From Orientallactaga sibirica (Eukaryota > Chordata > Mammalia > Rodentia > Dipodidae): DNA of 64,000 nucleotides. The stretch spans positions 5,784,001-5,848,000 of the forward strand of contig JAEOAD010000018.1 in assembly GCA_036365145.1 (NCBI GenBank), in the 5' to 3' direction. Position 1 is the stretch's first letter. Each line of letters opens with the position of its first letter. Positions 41,745 to 51,920 of the stretch are shown here, piece by piece. The notes beneath the pieces were generated by a model. That model saw nothing but the letters and a program-made list of their open reading frames with translations. It searched no databases and had not been told where the DNA came from. Both the position numbers and the translations under genes were made by a program.

Positions 41745-41991
41745 GGCTGGAGGGATGGCTTAGTGGTTAGGGCGCTTGCCTGCAAAGCCAAAGGACCCAG
41801 GTTCGATTCCCCAGAACCCATGTAAACCAGATGTACAAGGTGGCGCATGAATCTGGAGTTCATATGTAGTGGCTGAAGGCCCTGGAGCACCCATTTTCTC
41901 TGTTTTTCTCTGTGTCTCTTTCTATTTGACCCCCTCTCTCAAATATAATAATAATAATAATATAATATAAATATTTAAAAATATTTTTTAA
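41745..41991 (+). mobile_element. DIP-like tRNA SINE, near-consensus promoter
   Basis: Plus-strand copy with A box TGGCTTAGTGG and a perfect pol III B box GGTTCGATTCC (about 41800-41810). Flanked by AAGGACATGG and AAGGACGTGG, a 10-bp TSD with one mismatch. The tail is (ATA)n. Confidence 0.94.
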
Positions 41992-42216
41992 AAGGACGTG
42001 GTGCTCTTGCTCATGCAGTCTGGTCCCTAGATTGTAGTCTGACCCTGGTGATCCTGCTGATCCAGTCACTTTGCTGCCATCCCTCCATGGATGTCTCTGC
42101 ATCCCCCCGTGCCTCTAGTTATGTCTTGCTGGGTCCAGATGCTGGCCACTGTCCCTTTGTAAGATGAGACCACCCCCTGCAGGCCCCATTGCACTGGTTC
42201 GTCCATTGGGTCTTTT

Positions 42217-42376
42217 TTTTTTTTTTTTTTTTTTTGGTTTTTCGAGGTAGGGTCTCACCTAGCCCAGGCTGACCTGGAATTCACTCTATTCTCAGGGTGG
42301 CCTCGAACTCATGGCGATCTTCCTACCTTTGCCTCCCGAGTGCTGGGATTAAAGGCATGTGCCACCATGCCCGGCT
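42217..42376 (-). mobile_element. B1 SINE inserted in a SINE tail
   Basis: Minus-strand copy with T23. It lies between the left target site and the body of the next DIP-like SINE, so it entered that SINE's T-rich end. Confidence 0.9.
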
Positions 42377-42611
42377 CTTTTTTTTTTTAAGTTTTTTTTT
42401 AAATTTTATTTATTTGTAAGCAGAGAGAGAAAGAGAGATAGAAGAGAGGCAGACAGAGAGAGAATGGGCGTGCCAGGGCCTCTAGCCACTGCAAACGAAC
42501 TCCAGATGCATGTGCCCCTGTGCATCTTGCTTACATGGGTCCTGGAGAATTGAACCGGGATCCTTTGGCTTTGCAGGCAAATGCCTTAACCACTAAGCCA
42601 TTTCTCCAGCC
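42377..42611 (-). mobile_element. DIP-like tRNA SINE with 17-bp TSD
   Basis: Minus-strand copy. Its target CGTCCATTGGGTCTTTT (from 42200) recurs as CGTCCACTGGGTCTTTT (42612-42628), with the B1 lying between the left target and the SINE body. Confidence 0.92.
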
Positions 42612-42965
42612 CGTCCACTGGGTCTTTTAACACAAAGACTGGCTGCCTCACAAGCCAATGCCCATGGGTTCTGCAGAGCCATGTACTAGGACTCCAGAAG
42701 AAGGTTCCTCTCCCAGAGCACCTGGTTCCAGGAATCACCCCCAAGGCCCTGATGGGCCTGGGCTCATAGGTCCAGCATCTTTGGAGCCCTGAGCTCAGAC
42801 TAAGGGTTACCACTCTATGTAGCTGTCCACCTCTGTAGGAGGAGGCTTGCCAATGAGCTGGACTTTTACCCTAGCCTGGACATGTGGGTTAATGTATGGC
42901 TTATAGTCCTGGGACCCCAATGGAGCTCATTCATTACCAGCCAACTCCACTGTTCTCTGTCTTTT

Positions 42966-43135
42966 TAAAAAAATTATTTATTTATTTGGAGAGAGAGAGA
43001 GAGAAAAAAAATGGGTGCACCAGGACCTCTAGCCACTACAAACAAATTCCAGACACATGCACCACTGAGGAATTGAACCCAGGTCTTTAGGCTTTGCAGG
43101 CATGCACCTTAACTGTTGAGCTAACTCTTCAGCCC
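42966..43135 (-). mobile_element. DIP-like tRNA SINE, internally deleted
   Basis: Minus-strand copy that skips from CATGCACCAC to TGAGGAATTGAACCC, losing about 40 bp. TTCTCTGTCTTTT (42953-42965) and TTCCCTGTCTTTT (43136-43148) are its target copies. Confidence 0.88.
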
Positions 43136-43148
43136 TTCCCTGTCTTTT

Positions 43149-43277
43149 GTGTGTGTGTGTGTGTGTTTTTTTGAGCTAGGGTCTTACTCTAGCCCAGGCT
43201 GACCTGGAATTCACTATGTAGTCTCAGGGTGGCCTTGAACTCATGATGATCCTCCTACCTCTGCCTCCTGAGTGCTG
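43149..43277 (-). mobile_element. B1 SINE, 5' truncated, with perfect 14-bp TSD
   Basis: The tail contains (TG)n. The body ends at CTGAGTGCTG without the B1 head. Flanked by CTTCCCTGTCTTTT at 43135-43148 and 43278-43291, re-using the target of the preceding SINE. Confidence 0.94.
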
Positions 43278-43291
43278 CTTCCCTGTCTTTT

Positions 43292-44280
43292 AAGCTGTCT
43301 GACCTATTGTCTTAGCTATCTGGTGACCACCAGTGTGACGCTCACTTTTAAGGACCACATCTAAAACTCACTGACCTCACCTGCCAGCATCAGGCAAGCA
43401 CCCCGCCCCTGTCCCAGCTCCTGGTTCTGATCTCTCTGGTGGCATTACCGTTAGTCTAGGAGTTCTGAGGAAGACTCAGGTGGGAGAGGGAATGGGAAGG
43501 AAGGGGCCTGGGAAGGTGCTTCAGATGATGTGCTTTGGAATTGTGACTAGAAGAGGGCAGGAAAGACAGTAGGGAGAACCCCAGGGATGTAGAGTCTGAG
43601 GGGCTCTGAGGTTTCCTAAGGGTCCTTGACCCAAAGCAGTCATAGGCAAATAGACTGGCCTTTGTGGTAGGCTGCAAATGTTGGGGGCTGGGTCTATTAG
43701 CTGGTGGGCTTCAGTGTGCCCTTGAGAGAGCTCTTTGACTTCAGTGAAGACGAGATCCTGGGGCAGCAATGGTCATGGGATGGTACCCCACTATCACAGA
43801 CCAGGGAGACGCACCAAGCTGCAGTAGGCCATAATGGCTCATGGTGGCAATGGGCAGAAATTGATGTAACCCAGTGTCACCTGGAGTGAGTCTTGGGCAT
43901 TAACTAGGAGCCCTGATTTGTCAATATAAGAACAAGGTCAAAACTGCTGCCAAAAGCCCACCTAAGTCATCACCATGAGAAGCAAAGCTCCTCACTCCAT
44001 CCAGATCTGAGGAAGTTCACAGACCAAAGGCTGTGAGTGGTTGTGTCCTATGGAAAAGGCCCTGGCTCTGCAAATGCATGCAATCTATTTACCCCTCCGA
44101 GCTCTCCATGATGGACCTGTGTCCCTCCAGTGACTAAGGACTGAAGTGGTGAACGCCTAGGTCCTCAAGGTGACAGGACATGGATTCTGAAGTGATACCA
44201 ACTCCCAGAGACTCAAAATGCCACTGTGGTCCTGAAGGAGGGGCTCATGATCCCATTCAAACTAGGCCCAGATGACCTCT
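43292..44280. other. Single-copy DNA without recognised gene
   Basis: No repeats recognised. The two overlapping minus frames (43456-43769) and the plus frame at 43704 have no recognisable domain. Confidence 0.5.
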
Positions 44281-44286
44281 CACCAG

Positions 44287-44670
44287 TGTTGGGGCCCCTC
44301 CTAGGGCCAGCCCAGAAGGGACAGCAGGGTCTCCACCAGGTAGGGGGTGAGAGGCGTAGAGTCACGACACAGACTCTGGGAGGAGACTTTGGGTGGAAGC
44401 AGGCAGAGGGTGAGCTGCTGCAAACTCGTTTATTCAAGGAAGTGTAGGGGGTTTAAAGGATTTGGCTGGCCAATCATTGTATGGGGTGGTCCCCTTCTTG
44501 TGACCAATGACAGCCTGTCTCTGGGCAGATCATCTCGCAGCAGATTTCTTGCGAGCATAGGACTGTAGCTGTTGTCACACCAGGCCTGTGCAGGATGTCA
44601 TGTCCACAGAAGACACTTCCTGGTTTCTTTTAGCATGCAGTCTGGCTAGGGCCCTGCATTGTGCCATACA
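44287..44670 (-). mobile_element. ERVK-type 3' LTR
   Basis: 384 bp with TG...CA ends (TGTATGGCACAATGCAGG to GGGGCCCCAACA on the minus strand). It shows two CCAAT-box complements (plus-strand CCAAT at 44470 and 44504), a TTTAAA TATA-like site at 44452 and an AATAAA signal at 44429-44434, in U3-R-U5 order. Confidence 0.75.
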
Positions 44671-44690
44671 TATCCTCCTTTTTGTTTTTA
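44671..44690 (-). other. Retroviral polypurine tract
   Basis: On the minus strand AAAAACAAAAAGGAGGATA lies immediately before the LTR TGTATGG start, the expected place for the plus-strand primer. Confidence 0.65.
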
Positions 44691-44855
44691 TTATTGGCAA
44701 CCCTGGGAGGCATGGTTCTTTGCCAAGCCGTTGTTGACCCCAGGCCCCAAGGGATCATCACATGTGACAGTGCCTGTCTTAGGTTGCCCCATTTCATGGG
44801 GTCTTACCCGTCATTGACTACTCGCCATCCTGGTGAGAAAACCCAAGGGATGTGG

Positions 44856-44911
44856 CCTGGTTTCTTTTAGCATGCAGTCTGGTTAGGGTCTGACCTGCAT
44901 TGTGCCATACA
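44856..44911 (-). mobile_element. ERVK-type 5' LTR remnant (U3 start only)
   Basis: 56 bp homologous to the first 52 bp of the 3' LTR (44619-44670), with one substitution and a 4-bp TGAC indel region. It stops at CCAGG, where internal sequence starts. Confidence 0.8.
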
Positions 44912-44998
44912 CACCAGGAGCTGAATGAACATAGTCTGACCCTATAGATACAAGGGTGGTGGTGTCCTGCATGTATCTGTTCAATAAGGCAGAAATGC

Positions 44999-45218
44999 AT
45001 TTTTATTTTTATTATTTATTTGAGAGAGAGAGAGAGAGACAGACAGAAAGAGTATGGGTGCACCAGGGCCTCCGCCACTGCAAGTATACTCCAGACACAT
45101 GCCTCACTTTGTGCATCTGGCTCTATGTGGGTACTGGAGAGTCAAACCTGGGTCATCTACCTGGCTTTCAGGCTTGGCAAGCAAGCAAATGCCTTTAACC
45201 ACTGAGCCCTCCCCAGCC
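44999..45218 (-). mobile_element. DIP-like tRNA SINE
   Basis: Minus-strand copy with a duplicated, rearranged B-box side (TCATCTACCTGGCTTTCAGGC). Confidence 0.87.
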
Positions 45219-45240
45219 CTTTTTTATTTATATATATATA

Positions 45241-45448
45241 TTTAAAATATTATTTTTATATATTTGAGAGAGAGAGAGAAAGAGGGAGGAGTGGAGAATG
45301 GGCATGCCAGAGCCTCTAGCCACTGCAAATGAACTCCAGACATCTGCAGCACATTGTGCATATGGCTTACGTGGGTACTGGGGAATCAAACCCAGGTCCT
45401 TAGGTTTCACAAGAAAGTGCCTTAACTGATGAGCCATCTATCCAGACC
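45241..45448 (-). mobile_element. DIP-like tRNA SINE
   Basis: Minus-strand copy preceded by a short (TA)n run at 45230-45240. The head ends CATCTATCCAGACC. Confidence 0.88.
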
Positions 45449-45511
45449 TTTATTTTATTTTATTTTATTTTATTTTATTTTATTTTATTTTATTTTATTT
45501 ATTTTATTTTA
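45449..45511. repeat. (TTTTA)n microsatellite
   Basis: About 12 TTTTA units forming the tail of the following minus-strand SINE. Confidence 0.92.
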
Positions 45512-45772
45512 ATCTTTTTGGATAGAGACACAGAGAGAGACAGAGAAAGAGGGAGAGGAATACAGATAGAGATGGGCGCACCAGCAGCCTCTCAGCTGCT
45601 GTGAACAAAATCCAGATGCATGCGCCCCCTTGTGGTCAAGTGTGGCATTGCGCCCTTGCATCACTGCATCTGGCTAAACGTGGGACCTGGAGATTGGAAG
45701 CGCTGGAGATCGGAACCGTCGTTCTTAGGCTTAGGAGGCAGGTGCCTTAACCACTAAGCCATCTCTCCAGGC
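45512..45772 (-). mobile_element. DIP-like SINE, long subfamily
   Basis: Minus-strand copy with GCGCCCCCTTGTGGTCAAGTG and GCATTGCGCCCTTGCATCAC. It carries a local duplication GGAGATTGGAAGCGCT / GGAGATCGGAACCG. Confidence 0.88.
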
Positions 45773-45801
45773 TCTTTCTTTTATTATTAAAAAAAATGTT
45801 T

Positions 45802-45950
45802 TGCCAGGCATGGCAATGCTTTTAATCCCAGAACTTGGGAGGCAGAGATAGAAGGATCACCACAAATTCAAGGGCACCTGAGACTACATTGTGAATTCCA
45901 GGTCAGCCTAGGCTAGAGCAAGACTCTGTTTTGAAAAACCAAAAAAATTT
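45802..45950 (+). mobile_element. B1 SINE
   Basis: Plus-strand copy with GCCAGGCATGGCAATGCTTTTAATCC. Confidence 0.88.
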
Positions 45951-45952
45951 TT

Positions 45953-46165
45953 TTTAAAAAATATTTTATTTATTTGAGAGAGAGAGAGAGAGAGAGAAAG
46001 AAGCAGATAGAGAGAATGTGTGCATCAGGGCCTCCAGCCACTGCAAATGAACTCCAGGTGCATGTGCCACCTTGTATGTCTGGCTTACGTGGGTCCTGGG
46101 GAATCGAACCTGGGTCCTTAGGCTTCACAGGCAATTTCCTTAACCACTAAGCCATCTCTCCAGTC
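45953..46165 (-). mobile_element. DIP-like tRNA SINE, near consensus
   Basis: Minus-strand copy with intact GGGGAATCGAACCTGGG (B box) and TTACGTGGGTCC. Confidence 0.92.
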
Positions 46166-46205
46166 CAAATATTATTTATTTATTTATTATTTTTATTTGT
46201 TAGGA

Positions 46206-46263
<58 letters not shown>

Positions 46264-46561
46264 ATGAGTTGCCAGGACCTCTTGCCATGTGCTACTTTTT
46301 TTTTTTTTTTTTGGTTTTGCGAGGTAGGGTCTCACTCTGGTCCAGGCTGACCTGGAATTAACCATGTAGTCTCAGGGTGGCCTCAAACTCTCAACGATCC
46401 TCCTACCTCTGCCTCCCGAGTGCTGGGATTAAAGGAGTGTGCCACCACGCCCGGCTAACATGTGTTACTTTGTATATGGCTTTACATGGATACTGGGGAA
46501 TCAAAAACCTGGGCCAACATGTTTTTCAAGCCAGGACTTTAACTTCTGGGCCATCTCCCCA
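46166..46561 (-). mobile_element. DIP-like tRNA SINE with (GA)n, split by B1
   Basis: Tail and a 28-unit (GA)n run (46206-46258) at the left, and a diverged head (CTTCTGGGCCATCTCCCCAGCC) at the right. The B1 divides it. Confidence 0.86.
46298..46458 (-). mobile_element. B1 SINE nested in DIP-like SINE, 12-bp TSD
   Basis: Minus-strand copy, T18 tail, CCGAGTGCTGGGATTAAAGG. Flanked by CATGTGCTACTT (46286-46297) and CATGTGTTACTT (46459-46470). Confidence 0.93.
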
Positions 46562-46572
46562 GCCCCTTGCAT

Positions 46573-47025
46573 TTATTTATTTTTAAAGTATTTTTATTTA
46601 CTTGTGTGTGTGTGAGAGAGAGAAAGAGAGAGATAAAAAGAGAATGAGGGGGGCTGGAGAGATGGCTTAGCAGTTAAGGCATTTGCCTGCAAAGCTAAAG
46701 GACCCAGGTTTGATTCTCCAGGACCCATGTAAGCCAGATGCTCAAGGTGGTGTATATGTCTGGAGTTCATTTGCAGTGGCTGAAGGTCCAGGTGTGCCCA
46801 TTCTCTCTCTGTCAAATAAATAAATAAATAGATAAAAATTAAAAAAGAAGAAAAAAGAGAATGAGAACATGAAAGCACCAGGGCCTCTTGCCACTGCCAA
46901 TGTACTCCAGCTGCATGTGCCCACCACTTTGTGCACCTGGCTTTATGTGAGTACTGGGGAATAGAACTCGGGCCACCAGGCTTTGCAAACAAGTACCTCT
47001 AACCAGTGAGCAAGTTCCTCAGTTC
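46573..47025 (-). mobile_element. DIP-like tRNA SINE, split by a plus-strand copy
   Basis: Tail and (TG)4 start at 46573-46648. Body and head resume at 46852-47025. Diverged, so older than its guest. Confidence 0.85.
46649..46851 (+). mobile_element. DIP-like tRNA SINE nested in another, 14-bp TSD
   Basis: Plus-strand copy flanked by AAAAAGAGAATGAG at 46635-46648 and 46852-46865. It is inserted in opposite orientation into the older SINE. Confidence 0.94.
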
Positions 47026-47027
47026 CC

Positions 47028-47234
47028 CTGCATTTATTTTGAAAAATTTAAAAATTTATTTGCACTGTGGGTGTGTACATATGTATGTATATATGTATGG
47101 GTATGCCAGGGCCTCTTGCTTTTGCAAATGAAAGCCAGATGCACTCACCAGTTTTTGCATCCAGGGAAATCAAACCCAGACTGGCAGGGTTTTCAAGCAA
47201 GCACCCTTAATCATTAAGCCATCTCCCCAGCCCA
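47028..47234 (-). mobile_element. DIP-like tRNA SINE, diverged
   Basis: Minus-strand copy whose GA run is replaced by GTACATATGTATGTATATATG. It ends CATCTCCCCAGCCC. Confidence 0.8.
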
Positions 47235-49013
47235 GAAACTATTTCTGTGACACAGCTTAGGTGGGCTGAGTGGAAGGTACTCATACTCCTGACACACAGG
47301 CCATTCTGTATCACTTCAATTCCCTGTCCACAAGGCACATCTTAGGACCTGTGTGCAGGGCGATGTGGAGCATTCACACCTGTCTGGCACATGATGGGTC
47401 AAGATGTGGACAGTTGCTGACTAAGCCACTTAGGGCCCATCTGAAAGGCAGGGGAGAAGGAAGCCCTCTCAAGGTGGCACCTTGGGCTGTCCACAGTAAG
47501 TTGTGTTCAGGGCAGAAGCGGGTCTCACCAACTCCAGGGCAGTTGCCTTTGTTGAACTGCTGGTTGTGGATTTGGACTAAGCAGATCTAGAAGATGAATG
47601 ATCAGGAAGTATAGTAAAGAGCTATGTGCCAGAACCTTCCAGAATAAAAATGAATGATGCAGATATTTGTGTTCCACAAGGTCACCAGAGCACCCACTGT
47701 AGACATTCTTGGTGTTCAGGTGATTAAGCCACACTCCTTCTTGTTATTCCTCAGTTTCTCTCAGGAACTCCAGTGCTGGCTTTGTAACCCATGCACAAAG
47801 GTGGCAATGAGGGGCCGGCAGGCATGGTTGTGAGAAGCTCTGTGCTCAGTATACACTCACCCACATTGACAGAGCCCAGGAGCAGTGGTCATCTGGTGGC
47901 AGGTTGGGAACATGGTTGTGTCCTGTCATGAAGGACAGACTAGATATCTTCACTTATGGGCTCCTGCACTAGCAGTGGGCTTGCATCCACATCCACACTC
48001 TTGCCCCAGATGGTAGCACCCTCCAGTGACAGGTCTGGGTCCCAGTAGGGACATGCTGCAGAGCCCTACCATAAGATCCAGTCCTACTATGTCCTTCATT
48101 ATCCTGAAGCGACTGGCCTGGTTGAGAGGCAGAGCAGTTTGCAGTGGGCTCAGTTCTGGGCCCACTGGGAGATGGGGGCCACCCTGAGGGGTGTAGTTTA
48201 GGCTTTGAATTAGAAATCGTGGTGGTCTGCATCACATACACACACACTTGAAGTTGGCAAGTTTTTATGTCACAGTTCCTAAGTCAGACCCATGTTCTCA
48301 GGCTGCCCTGACCTAGAGAGACCCTTGGGCACTGTGCTTCCTTCTTAGAGGGAGATATCAGAAGCAGGCATTGTTCTTTACAGGATTGTCTCAGCACACC
48401 CCAGACAATGGTCCTCTGACATGTGCTGACACAGTGGGACCTGTATCCTTACAGAGTTTGTCTGCCCTCTTCTGGGCTTATGCACCTTGCAAAGGCTCTA
48501 GCATGCGGGCTCACTGTTGCCCATCTGTAGCCTCATTGAGACCATGGGTTAGCAAGAGGCCTGCAGGTGTCCAGCAATGCCATCCCCTCTGACCAACACA
48601 CAGCAGGAGGGTAACAGAGTCAGGACAGGATCATCGTGAGGGAACGCAGCATTTCTGCTCTCCTACCTGAAGAGTACATAGGATACCATGTGCCTAGTGC
48701 TAAGGCTGAACTGTCCTGAAGGGTTGATACCCCACCACCTCACATACATGGTATCAAGGTCACCATGCCAGCACCACAAGGTTGAGGCCCCTCGAGGGAT
48801 GGAACATGAATTCTGGCTCTGCTCTGAGCCAGACCTAGGTGAGCTCCATGTGTCACTAGACTCCAAGTTTCCCTTCTCTTTAGGGACCACATTGTCAGTG
48901 TCAACATGGGGCCTCATGTCTACTGGTGGCCCTCTCCCCAGGGTGTGAGTGAGTACTACAGGTTCTTAGGGGAGGGATGGGGTCAAGCATAGCAGTCACT
49001 TTTTAAAAAAAAA
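47235..49013. other. Single-copy DNA without recognised gene
   Basis: 1.8 kb with no recognised repeat. Open frames up to 106 codons on both strands overlap and have no recognisable domain. Confidence 0.5.
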
Positions 49014-49347
49014 ATATGGTTTGGGTGCAAAACTGTAACAAAAGTTTTTCCCAGCTAATGACTGTTTTAGGAGGTTGTGGAACCTTTGGAACAAGGGTCC
49101 TACTAGAGGAAGTGGGCCATGGAGAATAGCCTTGAAGGTGATATCTACCCCCATTCCAGTCTGAGTTGTCTGCATCCTGGTTGGCACCATCTAAGAAACC
49201 ACCAAAGACCGACTACTCCAGCCACCAGGCCTTCTTGTCACAGTGGACTGTCTCCAATGAAACCATGATCCAAAATAAATCTGTAATTCTCCCTTAAGCT
49301 GTTTCTGACAGTTATTCTGTCACAGTGACAAAAAATCAACTAATACA
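49014..49347 (+). mobile_element. MaLR (ORR/MT-like) LTR
   Basis: TATGGTTTGGGTGC start, then GGAGGTTGTGGAACCTTTGG and CCAAAATAAATCTGT before the polyadenylation region. It ends TCACAGTGACAAAAAATCAACTAATACA. This order is characteristic of rodent MaLR LTRs. Confidence 0.7.
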
Positions 49348-50315
49348 TTCTGAGACTCAGCCTCCCTGGATCCCGTAGCCCACATCTAAATATTCAGAGC
49401 ATATGGACAAGGCACATGCCTCTGTCCAGGGCGTCTCTACCAGCGGTGGCCCTCCAAGTTGCTCATCATTGCATACTTGCTCCCACCTGTGTGGTGGCCA
49501 ATGAGTAGCTCAGTCTCTGCACCGAAAGGTCCTGACAACTCTACTTCTCCCAGGAAACCCAGAAAGTGGACTAGCTGAGGGTATACCTTCTGGACACCTC
49601 TCTCAAGCTCTTGAGATTAACACCTGTCTGGGTGCCAGGGTGGCAGGCACCAGACTGTGAAGAGTAAAATCTCTGGACGTCCTAAGGGCCTAGCCTAGAT
49701 CGATGGTCCCAAAGCTGACCCCACTGAACATGGCCTTTCTGGCCCTTATCAACTCACTGGCCGTGGCTGGGTAGGAAACGTGTGGCCCCTCACAAGGCGG
49801 GGTCTCTGAAGCCAAGGCCAAGCTTCAAGAAGGGTTTCCACTGGGTCAAGGCCCCCATTCTTCACATCTGGGCAGCTAAGGAGCCCACTTGGTAAGTGCA
49901 CACCGATCTGCCGTGCTTGCCTCATGGCTCTGGTTAAGGTACCTCTTCTCGTTAGCTGTTGATGGACTTGTGGTGATGTGTGCAAGTCTATGAGTTGACT
50001 ATGATGCCAATTCTGTGAATTCCAGTTCCTCAGCCCCGAGTAATGACACATGTCACATCACAGGCTCCCAGGGAGGCATTGGCTGCAGGCTTTGTGTCTT
50101 GCTGCCTTCTCTCCTTGCCCCATGGCATGGGCTACCACCAGCATCTGAGGGACATACTGGCTTCTGCACTGTAGCATGTGGCTGCCTGATTGCTGACCGT
50201 TCTCCTTCCTTTGGCCAGCTAAGGGGGTTGCGCTGTGAGTACAATGTCATTAGTGTGATAGTAATGGTGTGCAGAGTGGCAACAAAACTCAAGCAACACA
50301 CTGAAAAAAGGGCCA
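49348..50315. other. Single-copy DNA without recognised gene
   Basis: Overlapping frames around 50015-50458 on both strands extend into the adjacent L1-like element and are not called. Confidence 0.5.
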
Positions 50316-51004
50316 ATATTCCAGCCAGGCCAAATGAGCCAATGGGTGCAATAATGGCATGTCTGTTATGGGGGAAACCACCTGCTCCTAATTGGACTAG
50401 AGTCCCACTCCATGGGAGGGAATACATGCCTGATACTGAAAACCTACAACAGGGGTAATTATGAGCCCTAGGGGTGTAATGTCTGTTGGTGCCTGGCTAA
50501 ATGTATATACTATGCTCACCAAACTGCCCAGTAAGCACTTCTCTTAATGTTCATACCCATATATTAATGCTACTCTCACTTTTGGTTAGAGAAGCTTCTC
50601 TTTTCAGATGGCGGTGACCTTGGGATGACTCAGAAGGCACGATGGTGCTGAGAAGTGACAGAGGAGGGCTCAGCACTAAAACATCTCTATCACACCTTCC
50701 AAGGCTCAGGATCCATTGAGGAAGAGGTGGAGGAAAGAATATAAGAGCCAAAGGAACGGTAGGACTCCTCCAGACACAAAATGGCCTGGATATTCATGAC
50801 CTCACAGTGCCTGACACTACGTACACAAGACCATCATAATAGAAGGAAAAGATAATGACTTCAAAATAAAAGAGAGACTGATTGAGAGGGGGAGGAGATA
50901 TGATGGAGAGTGGAATTTCGAAGGGGAAAGTGGGGGGAGGGAATTACCATGGGTTATTGTCTACATTTATGGAAGTTGTCAGTAAAAAAAATAAATTTTA
51001 AAAA
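50316..51004 (+). mobile_element. L1-like 3' terminal fragment, copy 3
   Basis: Same family as 7531 and 29594. It starts later (at GGCCAATATTCCAGCCAGG) and ends AAGTTGTCAGTAAAAAAAATAAA. GGGCCAATATT recurs at 50310-50320 and 51005-51015, so it is a 5'-truncated insertion with an 11-bp TSD. Confidence 0.72.
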
Positions 51005-51529
51005 GGGCCAATATTGACAAATGTCTGGAGAAAATTCAACATATAATTGTTTTTTGCTCATTTCCTTTTGCTTCTACTCCTCTAGGGGAGGGGGAGAACT
51101 ATTACACTTTGGTCTGAACACTGGCTGTGCTGACTCCAGCTCTGGGCAGGGTCAGGGATTATGCCCTTGGGCAGACAGGAGGAGTGTTGTCTGTCCTGTA
51201 CATAGGGATGTGTCTGCCCCGTAGCTGTGTCATGGTCTGCCTTTGGCCTCAAAACCCAACCCTGAGCTGCCCTCTTGTCCCTGCAGTCATTTTCTGGCCT
51301 GTGGCTACCTTCAGGTTGGTGAATCTCCCCCATGCTGGGGGGTCCCTGCATGGGGCTATGTGGGGACCAATCTCCTGAACAGGGACAGGTGGCCCTTCAA
51401 CCCTATGACAGACGTTTGTGTCCCCAGATAGACCTTCCAGGGGGGACTGCCCTCCCATCTGGCCTGGTGCCCGGCCTCCCGCCAGTTTGATTTGGCTTCG
51501 GCTCCTCAGGCGCTGGCCGCTGGAGCCCC

Positions 51530-51920
51530 ACTCACACTTCATCATCGACGGATGACAGCGGGAACGGTGGGAGTTCATTACAGGGACCATGAATTGTTGG
51601 AGGTAATTTAGATTACAATTTAAAGTTTAATTTAAAAATCTATCAACAAATGTGAAAGTACTCGAGGAACATTTTAAAATGCAGTTTAATCTCACCAGCA
51701 CAAATAGCTTTTCGGGGCTCTAAACATCATCACCTGGAAAAACAGTAAAACTTTACTGCACCTTTAATTAAATTACAAACACAAAGGATAATTAACTTTT
51801 TTATTTTTATTTTATTCGTGCCATTGTTTCTCCTCGGAGTCAATATCTCCCAGCTGCAGGAGTGGCTGTTATGAGTAAGTTTACAGCCGCAAGGCCCTGA
51901 TGTGATGGGCTGCTGGGATG
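51530..51920. promoter_or_regulatory. Candidate conserved noncoding element
   Basis: AT-rich core with GGTAATTTAGATTACAATTT, CTTTAATTAAATTACAAAC and GGATAATTAAC, flanked by CpG motifs (CATCGACGG, TACTCGAGG, TTTTCGGGG). No repeat is present. Confidence 0.55.

Larger units (their letters stand above)
44287..44911 (-). mobile_element. ERVK-type provirus remnant with perfect 6-bp TSD
   Basis: Read on the minus strand: a 5' LTR start (44911-44856), then about 185 bp of 3' internal sequence, a polypurine tract and a full 3' LTR (44670-44287). The whole is flanked by CACCAG at 44281-44286 and 44912-44917. A 6-bp duplication is characteristic of class II (ERVK) insertions. Nearly all internal sequence and most of the 5' LTR are deleted. 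No viral gene remains. Confidence 0.78.

Noticed and set aside
41745..41991. Functional tRNA gene
   Set aside because: A and B boxes are present, but the head cannot fold into a full tRNA and continues into SINE body and tail.
42200..42628. A B1-DIP composite SINE mobilised as one unit
   Set aside because: A single TSD encloses both, but the B1 has T-rich sequence on both sides. Insertion of a B1 into the tail of the DIP-like SINE explains the layout more simply.
44213..44447. Overlapping 73-74-codon frames in both directions
   Set aside because: They lie in or beside the ERVK-type LTR, which is noncoding.
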